Source of the DNA: an uncultured Pelagibacteraceae bacterium
GTDB lineage: Bacteria; Pseudomonadota; Alphaproteobacteria; Pelagibacterales; Pelagibacteraceae
DNA: 33,737 nt
Reading direction: 5' to 3'
Assembly (NCBI GenBank): GCA_902523095.1
Contig: CABYYE010000009.1
Coordinates: 1-33,737, forward strand
Within the stretch, counting starts at the first letter, position 1, and the number at the start of each line of letters is the position of its first letter. The notes beneath the pieces were generated by a model. That model was not told the origin of the DNA. It did no database searches and saw only the letters and a program-made list of their open reading frames with translations. Below, piece after piece: positions 20,240-28,447 of this stretch. Position numbers and translations under genes: made by a program.

Positions 20240-21843
20240 TCACACGTATTTAATTTAATAGAATATATAATTTTATTATAATTTTCTTTTTTGAAACAAT
20301 TTGTTTTTAAAAGATTTTCAAAATTAATGAAATTAAATTCTCCCGATCTACTTTCTACTACATAAATTATTTGTATGTTTTTTTCAGATATTTTTTTTAA
20401 AAACCTCTTATTATAATCATCTAAATATTTATGATTTTTGGAAGTAGGGAAAGTGTTATTTGGATAATACCATCTATTTGGTATGTTTAAATTTGCTCCA
20501 ATAAATGATGAAAAAAACTGATAATGAGTAATCAACATTTTATTTAGTTTGTTGCTGTCAATTATGTCGATCGACTCTTTGATCAATTCTAATTCTTTAT
20601 TTGGGTCTTTATTATAGTTTGGAGTGATCCATTTTAATTTGTTAAATCTATTATCTAAAATAGCCGCATCGATGCTTTTAGATAAGTCTACATTTTGAAG
20701 ATCTATAAACTTTCTTTTTTCGTTATAAACTAGATGATATTTGAACGTCGAAAAAATTACAACACCGATTAAAAAAAGTTTGAACATATTGCTTTTCTTA
20801 AATTTTACTAATTGATCTAATTGAAGAATAAAAAAACCACATAAAATAGGAATTAATGAAAAAATAAAAGTTTGATTAGCTGTTATAAGCTGGTGAAAAA
20901 TAAATCCAAGAGTGCAGAATATTATAAAAATATTTATCAAAATATTTTGATCAAATTTATAATTAGAAAAATTTTTTTTAATATAAAAAATTAACAAAAA
21001 TAAATTTAGGAACAAAAAAAGAAAGATAAATTTAAAATGGCCTAAAGTACCTCTTAAGGTCAATTTATTTGCTAATTTAGCTGCCTCAAAGGCTTTATCA
21101 TCACTTGTTATGCGTCCAAGACCAACATCGAGAGGAAATAAGATTATTTGTGTATAAAAGTCTTTGAAGGTTACCTTAGTAATTATGAAATATAAAAAAA
21201 GTAAAATTAAACAACTTACGGATCCAGTCAAGAATGTCTTTAAATATTTTTTTTTATTAAATAAGACAAAATATATAATTATAAAAATGATAAGAAATAA
21301 ATTTATTATACCTGATGGTAGTTGCATGCACAAAAATGAAAAAAGCATTGTTAATGGTAAGAAAAACCAAAATATTTTTTGTTCTTTAAAAACTGCTAGA
21401 TAAAAAATTAGGATGGAAATAGTGCTTATTATAAATGAGTGTTGATAGGGAAAAGGTGTTCCAATTATTGGATAGCATAGTATCGCTACAGAAATAGATA
21501 GAATAAAATTGTAAAATAAATTTTTATTAAATTGATTCAAAAAATAGAAAAAAAATAAGCTTATTATAACGTTAAATAAGGATGCATGAAAAACATAAGA
21601 TCTCCAGCTGAGACCAAATATTTTGAAAAATAATGCCTGTATATAATCAATTAAAATGCCTGAAATTATCCAAAAATCTTTTATCGGATGTTGACCTTCT
21701 GTAATATAGTACCCAGTATCAAAGAAACTAAATGTATCAATTGGATATAAACCTTTATTTGCATAATAATAATTTATATAAAAAGCAAATAAAATTATAA
21801 AAAATTTGAAAACGAATTTTATTGGAGTATCTTTAATAATCAT
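20236..21843 (-). CDS. Multi-spanning membrane protein, possible GT-C type glycosyltransferase
   Basis: A 535-residue protein with about ten hydrophobic segments between residues 9 and 370, followed by a soluble region of about 165 residues that would face the periplasm. No function is assigned with certainty. The first outer loop (about 31-60) carries acidic residues Asp36, Asp42 and Asp56 in a context (FDTGYYITEGQHPIKDFW) that resembles the first loop of GT-C enzymes, where an Asp is catalytic and polyprenyl-phosphate sugars are donors. Pairing with a GT2 polyprenyl-phosphate sugar synthase next door supports that idea. Alternatives are an O-antigen ligase or polymerase-like protein, or an uncharacterised lineage-specific membrane protein. 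It is divergent from the methyltransferase gene across 41 bases. The sequence is extremely A+T-rich and rich in Phe, Ile, Lys and Asn. Confidence 0.7.
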   Translation of the reverse strand: MIIKDTPIKFVFKFFIILFAFYINYYYANKGLYPIDTFSFFDTGYYITEGQHPIKDFWIISGILIDYIQALFFKIFGLSWRSYVFHASLFNVIISLFFFYFLNQFNKNLFYNFILSISVAILCYPIIGTPFPYQHSFIISTISILIFYLAVFKEQKIFWFFLPLTMLFSFLCMQLPSGIINLFLIIFIIIYFVLFNKKKYLKTFLTGSVSCLILLFLYFIITKVTFKDFYTQIILFPLDVGLGRITSDDKAFEAAKLANKLTLRGTLGHFKFIFLFLFLNLFLLIFYIKKNFSNYKFDQNILINIFIIFCTLGFIFHQLITANQTFIFSLIPILCGFFILQLDQLVKFKKSNMFKLFLIGVVIFSTFKYHLVYNEKRKFIDLQNVDLSKSIDAAILDNRFNKLKWITPNYNKDPNKELELIKESIDIIDSNKLNKMLITHYQFFSSFIGANLNIPNRWYYPNNTFPTSKNHKYLDDYNKRFLKKISEKNIQIIYVVESRSGEFNFINFENLLKTNCFKKENYNKIIYSIKLNTCD

Positions 21844-21884
21844 CTAGACTTTATTATCATGAATTTACTATTATCAAAATCACA
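21844..21884. promoter_or_regulatory. 41-base divergent promoter region
   Basis: This gap must carry the start signals for the membrane protein gene (leftward) and the methyltransferase gene (rightward), unless they lie inside the genes. Rightward, TAGACT (21845-21850) and TATTAT (21869-21874) are 18 bases apart and match 4 of 6 and 5 of 6 consensus positions; the transcript would start almost at the ATG and be nearly leaderless. The octamer TATTATCA occurs twice, at 21852-21859 and 21869-21876. No clear leftward promoter was found. In this base composition all of these may be chance. Confidence 0.22.
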
Positions 21885-22685
21885 ATGTTGAAAATTAAAG
21901 ACAAAATTAGATTCAAACACTCTGAAAATCTCATGAAACAAGAGGGTGATGTTCTTCGTTCAATTGATGATATTCAAAAAAATAAAAATTTATATGTATT
22001 ATTAAAAGAAAGATTTGACTGGATGAATAATTTTATAAAAGAAGACTCAAAAGGTATAGAAGTAGGTGCTGCTGCTGGTTTTTCAAAAAAATTTATCAAA
22101 TCAAAAAATTTCAAAATTAGTGATTTTTCAAATCATCCACATCTAGATTATAAAAATATTGACGCACAAAACACAGGATTTAAGGAGGAAGAATTTGAAT
22201 TTGTTATTTCATCTAATATGATCCATCATCTTCCTTATCCATTAAAGTTTTTTAATGAAATGCATAGAATATTAAAAAAAGGAGGCAAATTAATCATTTT
22301 TGATGCTCACTGCTCAATTTTATTGCAACTAGTTTTAATTATAATGAGACACGAAGGTTTTGATTTTACTAAAAATGTTTGGGATCAAAAAAATCCCTCT
22401 ACCGAAATTGATGATTTGTGGTCTGGTAATAGCGCTATACCATATCTGATATTTAACGAAAAAAAAAAATTTGAAGAAAAATTGGGCGAAAAATTTAATT
22501 TAGAGTATATAAAATTATGCGAGTGTTTAATTTTTTTAAATTCTGGAGGTGTAACATCAAAAACGTTTTACATACCATTAAATTTTTTCTTTTTAAAACT
22601 TGTAAAGTATTTTGATAAGTTTTTAACATATTTTTTTCCAAAAATCTTTGCTTTAGGTTATAAAATTGTTTTAGAAAAAAAATAA
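21885..22685 (+). CDS. Class I SAM-dependent methyltransferase
   Basis: Predicted to transfer a methyl group from S-adenosylmethionine; the substrate is unknown. Motif I is GIEVGAAAG (57-65), the acidic strand end is near Asp80 (KISDFSN), IDAQNTGF (92-99) fits the region that touches the adenine, and FVISSNMIHHLPYP (106-119) with EMHRILKKGGKLIIFD (125-140) matches the Methyltransf_11 pattern. A C-terminal hydrophobic and basic segment (about 223-266) could associate with the membrane. The 266-residue length fits the family. Its place beside a glycosyltransferase and a membrane protein suggests methylation of a sugar or lipid-linked glycan, but this is inference from context. Its stop lies two bases from the convergent mdh stop, and a run of 11 A lies at 22459-22469. 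Confidence 0.82.
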   Translation: MLKIKDKIRFKHSENLMKQEGDVLRSIDDIQKNKNLYVLLKERFDWMNNFIKEDSKGIEVGAAAGFSKKFIKSKNFKISDFSNHPHLDYKNIDAQNTGFKEEEFEFVISSNMIHHLPYPLKFFNEMHRILKKGGKLIIFDAHCSILLQLVLIIMRHEGFDFTKNVWDQKNPSTEIDDLWSGNSAIPYLIFNEKKKFEEKLGEKFNLEYIKLCECLIFLNSGGVTSKTFYIPLNFFFLKLVKYFDKFLTYFFPKIFALGYKIVLEKK

Positions 22686-22687
22686 TA

Positions 22688-23647
22688 CTAGCCAAGAGCA
22701 GGGTCTATTTTTTTGGCAGATTCAAAAAGTAATTTTACAGACTCAACAGATTTTACAAAATTCTTTTTTTCTCCATTCTCTAAATTTAGTTCTATGATCT
22801 TTTCTACCCCTTCTTTACCTATTATAACTGGAACTCCAGCGTATATGGAATTAAATCCATACTCACCATTAAGGTATGCTGCGCAAGGTAATTGTTTCTT
22901 CAAATCTTTAAGATAACTTTCAGCCATTTCTACCCCGGACGCAGCAGGGGCATAAAATGCTGACCCTTTTTCCAAATATTTAACTATTTCAGCACCACCT
23001 TTTTTAGTGCGATTAACTATTTCTTCTAATCTCTCTTTAGAAATCCTACCTTTTTTTACAAGTTCTTCAATTTTGACACCATCAACTTCTGTAGAACCTA
23101 ACATTGCAACCATACTGTCACCATGACCTCCTAACACAAAAGACTTTATTTTCTGAACCGGCACATTAAGTTCTTGAGATAAAAAGTAAATAAATCTTGA
23201 TGAGTCTAAAATACCTGCCATACCTACTATTTTATTTTTTGGAAGGTTTGAGTATTTTTGCAATGCCATCACTATTACATCTAATGGATTAGTAATACAA
23301 ATTACGAAAGCATTTGGTGAAGTACTTTTAATACCTTCAGCTACTTGCTTAATAATCTTTAAATTAATTCCAAGTAGATCGTCTCTTGTCATGCCTGGTT
23401 TTCTTGGCACTCCTGCCGTTACAATTATTACATCGGACTCTTTAGTGTCCTCATATTTATTAGTTCCAGACAATCTAATATTAAATTTATCTATTGGAGA
23501 TGATTGTGCAATATCAAGGGCTTTTCCTTTTGCTATACCTGCAGCAACATCAAATAATACTACGTCTCCCAAACCTTTTAACGCAATTAAGTGAGCTAGA
23601 GTTCCACCAATTTGTCCTGCTCCAATTAATGTAATCTTTTTATTCAT
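22688..23647 (-). CDS. mdh: Malate dehydrogenase, LDH-like type
   Basis: NAD-dependent oxidation of malate to oxaloacetate, the last TCA step. The Rossmann nucleotide site is [12 protein letters not shown] (8-19), Arg82 in [10 protein letters not shown] marks malate rather than lactate specificity, Arg151 is in the LDSSRF segment, and catalytic His175 is in GGHGDSM. The length of 319 residues is that of the LDH-like MDH found throughout alphaproteobacteria. It starts three bases after the mmsA stop, so it belongs to the sdh-mmsA-mdh run. Its 3' end faces the methyltransferase gene, not sucC as is usual. Confidence 0.98.
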   Translation of the reverse strand: MNKKITLIGAGQIGGTLAHLIALKGLGDVVLFDVAAGIAKGKALDIAQSSPIDKFNIRLSGTNKYEDTKESDVIIVTAGVPRKPGMTRDDLLGINLKIIKQVAEGIKSTSPNAFVICITNPLDVIVMALQKYSNLPKNKIVGMAGILDSSRFIYFLSQELNVPVQKIKSFVLGGHGDSMVAMLGSTEVDGVKIEELVKKGRISKERLEEIVNRTKKGGAEIVKYLEKGSAFYAPAASGVEMAESYLKDLKKQLPCAAYLNGEYGFNSIYAGVPVIIGKEGVEKIIELNLENGEKKNFVKSVESVKLLFESAKKIDPALG

Positions 23648-23650
23648 TCT

Positions 23651-25144
23651 TTATTTCATTGTTGGCATAATAAATTCTGGATCTGATCGCAAACCTGATG
23701 GCCACCTTGATGTAATAGTTTTTAGTTTAGTATAGAATCTAACTCCTTCAGGTCCATGCATATGTTGATCACCAAATAATGATCTTTTCCAACCACCAAA
23801 ACTGTGGAAAGCCATTGGAACTGGAATTGGAATATTAATACCTACCATACCAATTTTAGCTCTACTTGAAAAAGTTCTTCCAGAATCGCCATCTCTTGTA
23901 AATATACTAACGCCGTTTCCATATTCATGGTCATTAACCAATTTTAATGCCTCGTCAAAATCTTTTACTCTAACAACTGATAGAACTGGCCCAAATATTT
24001 CCTCTTTATAAATTCTCATGTTAGGTTTTACATTATCAAATAAACATCCGCCAATGTAATAACCATCTTCGTATCCTTGAAGTTTTAAATTTCTACCATC
24101 TACGACGAGTTTTGCTCCCTCTTTCTCACCAATATCAACGTAATCTTTGACTTTAGCCAAATGTTCCTTAGTTACCAATGGTCCCATTTCAGATTTTTTA
24201 TCCATACCTGGGCCAATCTTTAATGCCTCAACTTTTTTTACTAAATTACCTACCAGCTTATCACCTATATCTCCAACAGCTACTGCTACTGATTGTGCCA
24301 TACACCTTTCACCAGCTGAACCGTAAGCTGCTCCCATTAGTCCATTAACTGCTTGATCTAAATCACAATCAGGCATGACTACACAGTGATTTTTTGCTCC
24401 TCCCAATGCTTGAACTCTTTTTTCATTTTTTGCACAATTTTCATAAATATATTTAGCAATAGGTGTAGATCCAACAAAACTCATAGCTACTACATCACTA
24501 TTATTTATTAAAGCATCAACAGCTTCTTTGTCCCCATTTATAATATTCAAAACACCATCAGGTAAACCTGCTTCACTTAATAATTCTGCTAGTCTCATGG
24601 AACAAGAAGGATCTTTTTCTGATGGTTTTAAAACAAAAGTATTTCCACAAGCTATTGCCATTGGAAACATCCACATAGGAACCATTGCAGGAAAATTAAA
24701 AGGGGTAATTCCAGCACAAACACCAAGAGGCTGTCTAATAGACCAACTGTCTACGTTGGACCCAACATTTTCTGTGAACTCACCTTTAAGCATTTGTGGA
24801 ATACCGCAAGCATATTCGACAACTTCTAAACCCCTGATTAGACTACCCCTTGCGTCTTCATAAACCTTGCCATGCTCAGAAACAATTATTTTTGTTAATT
24901 CATCTGAATTTTTCTCAATTAATTCTTTGAACTTGAACATAACTCTTGCTCTTTGCAATGGTGGTGTATTAGACCAGGTTGAAAAGGCTTTTTTGGCACT
25001 ATCTACTGCTTTATTTGCATCATCAACATTTGCAAGCTTAACTTCTGAAGTCTGTTCACCAGTTGCTGGATTAAAAACTTTACCTTTTTTATTAGAGGCT
25101 CCTGAAAAAGATTTACCATTAATAAAGTGTTCGATTAAATTCAT
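23651..25144 (-). CDS. mmsA: CoA-acylating methylmalonate-semialdehyde dehydrogenase
   Basis: Oxidises methylmalonate semialdehyde to propionyl-CoA, or malonate semialdehyde to acetyl-CoA, with NAD+ and CoA. The 497-residue aldehyde dehydrogenase carries family features of the MmsA/ALDH6 group: ITPFNFPAMVPMWMFP (146-161), FVGSTPIA (223-230), ALGGAKNHCVVMPD, and catalytic Cys281 in GSAGERCMAQS. The glutamate normally present in hydrolytic ALDHs at the LGGK position is replaced by the ALGGAKNH stretch, as expected for CoA-acylating enzymes. It sits between sdhB (24 bases upstream) and mdh (3 bases downstream), where its acyl-CoA product can enter the TCA cycle. In a marine cell the substrate could come from valine, beta-alanine or 3-hydroxypropionate; that part is inference. 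Confidence 0.93.
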   Translation of the reverse strand: MNLIEHFINGKSFSGASNKKGKVFNPATGEQTSEVKLANVDDANKAVDSAKKAFSTWSNTPPLQRARVMFKFKELIEKNSDELTKIIVSEHGKVYEDARGSLIRGLEVVEYACGIPQMLKGEFTENVGSNVDSWSIRQPLGVCAGITPFNFPAMVPMWMFPMAIACGNTFVLKPSEKDPSCSMRLAELLSEAGLPDGVLNIINGDKEAVDALINNSDVVAMSFVGSTPIAKYIYENCAKNEKRVQALGGAKNHCVVMPDCDLDQAVNGLMGAAYGSAGERCMAQSVAVAVGDIGDKLVGNLVKKVEALKIGPGMDKKSEMGPLVTKEHLAKVKDYVDIGEKEGAKLVVDGRNLKLQGYEDGYYIGGCLFDNVKPNMRIYKEEIFGPVLSVVRVKDFDEALKLVNDHEYGNGVSIFTRDGDSGRTFSSRAKIGMVGINIPIPVPMAFHSFGGWKRSLFGDQHMHGPEGVRFYTKLKTITSRWPSGLRSDPEFIMPTMK

Positions 25145-25168
25145 GTGTGTAACTGATTAAATAAGCTT

Positions 25169-25945
25169 TTAGCTTGTTGCAAGCATTTTTTTTATAGAGC
25201 CTATTGCTTTTGCTGGATTTAGACCTTTAGGACAAGAATTAGTGCAATTCATAATAGTGTGACACCTGTAAAGTTTAAGTTCATCAGCAACTTTTTTTAA
25301 TCTTTCTTTTTTATCATTATCCCTGCTATCATTAATCCAACGATAAGCTTGCAATAACACCGCTGGTCCTAAATATTTGTCACCATTCCACCAGTAACTT
25401 GGGCATGATGTAGAGCAGCAAGCGCAAAGTATGCACTCATAATAACCATCAAGTTTTTCTCTATCTTTTTGTGACTGCTTAATTTCTTCTTTTTCTTTAC
25501 CTGTTTGACCTACTTTTAACCAAGGCTGTATGGACTCATATTGTTTGTAAAGAGTGCTTAAATCACCAATGAGATCTTTAATCACTTTTAAATGAGGTAG
25601 TGGATAAATATTTAAATCTCCGTTGATATCTTCATGTGATTTAATGCATGCTAAATTGTTCACTCCATCTATATTCATCGCACATGATCCACAAACACCG
25701 TGTGCGCAAGATCTTCTAAATGTTAACGAAGGATCAATTTCATTTTTAATCTTAAAGAGAATATCCAATACCTTTGGACCACAATTATTCATATCTACTT
25801 CAAAAGTATCTATTCTAGGGTTTTTGTTGTCGGATGGATCCCATCTGTAAACATTGATTTTTCTTAAGTTTTTAGACTTAGTTTTATCTTTAAAATATTC
25901 ACCTACTTCAATTTTTGAATTTTGAGGTAAAGTAAATTGCACCAT
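25169..25945 (-). CDS. sdhB: Succinate dehydrogenase iron-sulfur subunit
   Basis: Carries electrons from the SdhA flavin to the quinone site through three iron-sulfur clusters. All ligand cysteines are visible: Cys80, Cys85, Cys88 and Cys100 for [2Fe-2S] ([12 protein letters not shown]); Cys171, Cys174, Cys177 and Cys238 for [4Fe-4S]; Cys181, Cys228 and Cys234 for [3Fe-4S]. The WW pair after CPSY is the conserved quinone-site region. The length of 258 residues is normal. sdhA ends directly before the start codon. Confidence 0.98.
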   Translation of the reverse strand: MVQFTLPQNSKIEVGEYFKDKTKSKNLRKINVYRWDPSDNKNPRIDTFEVDMNNCGPKVLDILFKIKNEIDPSLTFRRSCAHGVCGSCAMNIDGVNNLACIKSHEDINGDLNIYPLPHLKVIKDLIGDLSTLYKQYESIQPWLKVGQTGKEKEEIKQSQKDREKLDGYYECILCACCSTSCPSYWWNGDKYLGPAVLLQAYRWINDSRDNDKKERLKKVADELKLYRCHTIMNCTNSCPKGLNPAKAIGSIKKMLATS

Positions 25946-27721
25946 TTAGTAAACTCTCTCTTTCGGAGGAAAATATTGAACATCGTTTGTGAGTGTTCTT
26001 GAGTGAACATCTCTGTATTTAATCTGAACTTTTTTTCCATCCTGCCAAGCTAAAGTATGTTTCATAAAATTCTTATCATCTCTTTTGCCGTAATCTTCTC
26101 GAGCATGAGCACCTCTACTCTCTTTTCTATTATATGCAGAGTCCATTGTTGTCAAAGCTTGTCTAGCTAAATTATCAAACTCTAAAGTTTCTACTAAATC
26201 TGTATTAAATAATAAGGATTTGTCTTTGACGGACACATCCTCTAGTCCTTCGTAAGGTTTTCTGATTTGATCAACACCTTCTTTTAAAGTCTTTTCAGTT
26301 CTAAAAACTGCACATTTTGATTGCATAGTTTTTTGCATTAATAATCTTAACTCTGAAGTTTTAGTTGAGCCATTTGAGTTTCTAAGTTTATCGAATCTAT
26401 CTAGACACTTATCTGTTTCACTTTGTGAAACTTCTTCATGAGGCATATCTGGCGTAACTAGTTCTTTAGCTCTTTTTGCTGCAGCTCTTCCAAATACAAC
26501 AAGATCAATTAGCGAATTAGAGCCTAGACGATTTGCGCCATGAACTGAAACACAAGCTGCTTCACCTATTGCCATTAAGCCCGGTACTGTCTTCTCTGAA
26601 CCGTTTAAGGTAAGAACTTCAGCTCTATAATTAGTAGGTATGCCACCCATGTTATAGTGAACTGTTGGTACAACTGGAATAGGTTCTTTACTCACATCTA
26701 CGTTTGCAAAAGTTTTTGCTGCCTCGGAAATACCTGGTAGTCTCTCATCTATTACAGACTGATCTAAATGATCTAAATGAAGATTAATATGATCTTTATC
26801 TTTACCCGCTCCTCTGCCTTCATTGATTTCCATTTCCATTGATCTGCTTACTACATCTCTTGAAGCTAAGTCTTTAGCGTTTGGTGCGTACCTCTCCATA
26901 AACCTTTCACCATTTCCATTTACTAAGAAACCTCCTTCACCCCTTACACCTTCAGTAATCAAACACCCTACACCATAAATACCTGTTGGATGGAATTGAA
27001 CGAATTCCATATCTTGAAGGGGCAATCCTGATCTTAAAACCATTGCGTTACCATCCCCTGTGCAAGTGTGTGCTGAGGTTGCAGAGTAGTATACTTTGCC
27101 ATAACCTCCTGTCGCAATTATAGTAATATGTGATCTAAACCTATGTATAGTTCCATCAGTTAAATTCCATGCAATTAAACCTTTGCACTCACCATTTTTC
27201 ATTATTAAATCTAAAGCAAAATATTCGATAAAAAATTCCGTGTTATGTTTTAAGGCTTGCCCATAAAGTGTGTGCAAAATGGCATGGCCTGTCCTATCTG
27301 CAGCTGCACAAGTTCGTTGAACTATTCCATTACCATAATTTTTAGTCATTCCTCCGAAGGGTCTTTGATAAATCTTTCCATCATCTGTTCTGCTAAAAGG
27401 CACACCATATCTCTCCAATTCAACTACTGCTCTTGGTGCTTCTTTACATAAGTATTCAATTGCATCTTGATCTCCTAACCAATCTGAACCTTTGACAGTA
27501 TCATACATATGCCATCTCCAGTCATCTTCACCCATGTTTCCAAGAGCAGCCGAAATTCCTCCCTGAGCAGCTGAAGTGTGACTTCTTGTAGGAAACACTT
27601 TTGATATACAAGCAGTCTTTAAACCACTTTCTGATAAACCAACTGCTGCCCTTAACCCTGATCCGCCAGCTCCTAGAACTACAACGTCGTATTCATGATC
27701 TATAATTTTATAAGCACTCAT
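25946..27721 (-). CDS. sdhA: Succinate dehydrogenase flavoprotein subunit
   Basis: Oxidises succinate to fumarate with covalently bound FAD, on the cytoplasmic face of the inner membrane. The FAD-binding start is [14 protein letters not shown] (13-26) and the flavin-linked histidine is His48 in [11 protein letters not shown]. The active-site segments [18 protein letters not shown] and [11 protein letters not shown] are intact, and the C-terminal [11 protein letters not shown] stretch is present. The length of 591 residues is standard. It follows sdhD by one base and is immediately followed by sdhB. Confidence 0.98.
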   Translation of the reverse strand: MSAYKIIDHEYDVVVLGAGGSGLRAAVGLSESGLKTACISKVFPTRSHTSAAQGGISAALGNMGEDDWRWHMYDTVKGSDWLGDQDAIEYLCKEAPRAVVELERYGVPFSRTDDGKIYQRPFGGMTKNYGNGIVQRTCAAADRTGHAILHTLYGQALKHNTEFFIEYFALDLIMKNGECKGLIAWNLTDGTIHRFRSHITIIATGGYGKVYYSATSAHTCTGDGNAMVLRSGLPLQDMEFVQFHPTGIYGVGCLITEGVRGEGGFLVNGNGERFMERYAPNAKDLASRDVVSRSMEMEINEGRGAGKDKDHINLHLDHLDQSVIDERLPGISEAAKTFANVDVSKEPIPVVPTVHYNMGGIPTNYRAEVLTLNGSEKTVPGLMAIGEAACVSVHGANRLGSNSLIDLVVFGRAAAKRAKELVTPDMPHEEVSQSETDKCLDRFDKLRNSNGSTKTSELRLLMQKTMQSKCAVFRTEKTLKEGVDQIRKPYEGLEDVSVKDKSLLFNTDLVETLEFDNLARQALTTMDSAYNRKESRGAHAREDYGKRDDKNFMKHTLAWQDGKKVQIKYRDVHSRTLTNDVQYFPPKERVY

Positions 27722-27722
27722 A

Positions 27723-28046
27723 TTATAATTTTAAAATTCCAGTAATAGTCATTAGTGGTACTATTATAGCAAATATATTTAGTATTTTATTTGCGACATT
27801 TTTGATTTTATCATCTCTTATATAGTCTTCAAATATTTCACTTATTGTTAAAGCTAAATAAAAGTAAGCAATTACAACAAATACAGAGAATAATATTTGA
27901 GATGGTTGAGATGTAAAAAAATCTACAACTAATTGATAATCATTATCATAATTTTTAACTAAGCAGATGATAAACCAGATCATAAATGGAATTAGAAATA
28001 ATGAACTTATTTTTGTAAATAACCATTTTTTTGTAGATTTATTCAT
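27723..28046 (-). CDS. sdhD: Succinate dehydrogenase membrane anchor subunit
   Basis: Membrane anchor that, with SdhC, forms the quinone site and usually the haem b site. The 107 residues contain three hydrophobic helices (about 11-30, 49-69, 86-106), the normal size and topology. The EDY motif is at 73-75, with Tyr75 at the quinone-site tyrosine position of E. coli SdhD. The haem-ligand histidine (His71 in E. coli, FYHAxLG in many alphaproteobacteria) aligns with Tyr63, and the protein contains no histidine at all. Identity is supported mainly by size, the helices, the EDY motif and the operon position between sdhC and sdhA. Confidence 0.88.
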   Translation of the reverse strand: MNKSTKKWLFTKISSLFLIPFMIWFIICLVKNYDNDYQLVVDFFTSQPSQILFSVFVVIAYFYLALTISEIFEDYIRDDKIKNVANKILNIFAIIVPLMTITGILKL

Positions 28047-28433
28047 TTAAATAAAATTTTTTCCCATCAAATAAAAAAAAATTGTCAGGACAAAAGAACC
28101 TATTAGAACTATTATCCCTGAGATTTTTGCTACTTTTAAATCAAAACCATATCCCACATCCCAAATTAAGTGTCTAATTTCATTTAATATATGGAAACTA
28201 AATGTCCAACATAAAAAGATAATCAAAAATTTTCCAATGGGAGAGCTCATAAATAATTTTGTAAGCTCATAATTATCTTCGCCTAATAATAGAGATAATA
28301 TCCAAAAACAAATAAAAGAAATAGCAAAAAAATTTATTACTCCCACTATTCGATGAGATATAGAAAGTAAAGATGAAATATGTAATTTATAAATTTGTAA
28401 ATGAGGACTAAGAGGATTTTTATTTTGTTCCAT
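28047..28433 (-). CDS. sdhC: Succinate dehydrogenase cytochrome b556 subunit
   Basis: Membrane subunit of succinate dehydrogenase. The N-terminal PLSPHLQIYK motif leads into SISHRIVGV, with Ser24 and Arg28 at the E. coli quinone-site Ser27 and Arg31 positions. His81 in FHILNEIRHLIWD aligns with the haem ligand His84 of E. coli. Three membrane helices are visible in 128 residues. It is the first gene of sdhCDAB; sdhD follows directly and asd lies 14 bases upstream, too close for a typical separate promoter. Confidence 0.95.
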   Translation of the reverse strand: MEQNKNPLSPHLQIYKLHISSLLSISHRIVGVINFFAISFICFWILSLLLGEDNYELTKLFMSSPIGKFLIIFLCWTFSFHILNEIRHLIWDVGYGFDLKVAKISGIIVLIGSFVLTIFFYLMGKNFI

Positions 28434-28447
28434 TTTTATATTATAAA

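Larger units (their letters stand above)
19322..22687. other. Putative surface-glycan gene insert between mdh and sucC
   Basis: This block holds three genes in plus, minus, plus orientation between two minus-strand TCA genes whose neighbours are all co-directional. Its genes belong to surface-polysaccharide families rather than central metabolism: a GT2 polyprenyl-phosphate sugar synthase type protein, a large multi-spanning membrane protein and a SAM methyltransferase. Composition is markedly poorer in G+C (bases 21241-21300 have 4 G/C of 60). Many alphaproteobacteria keep mdh and sucCDAB-lpd contiguous, so the block is inferred to be an insertion. No integrase, transposase, tRNA or flanking direct repeat was seen, so the mechanism is unknown; homologous recombination at the conserved flanks is a possibility. 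Confidence 0.5.

Noticed and set aside
21852-21876. Octamer TATTATCA repeated twice as an operator
   Set aside because: It is short, all but one base is A or T, and no regulator gene is nearby; chance is sufficient in this composition.
19322-22687. Insertion sequence, prophage or genomic island with integrase
   Set aside because: No transposase, integrase, tRNA target or flanking repeat could be found; only cargo-like genes are present.
22495-22695. Minus-strand open frame of 66 codons at the methyltransferase end
   Set aside because: It overlaps the methyltransferase coding region and the mdh stop, with a composition expected from the complement of Lys/Phe-rich coding DNA.
24528-25160. Two plus-strand open frames (111 and 97 codons) opposite mmsA
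   Set aside because: They lie entirely, or nearly so, within mmsA, which has intact catalytic motifs; no ribosome site or family motif supports them.
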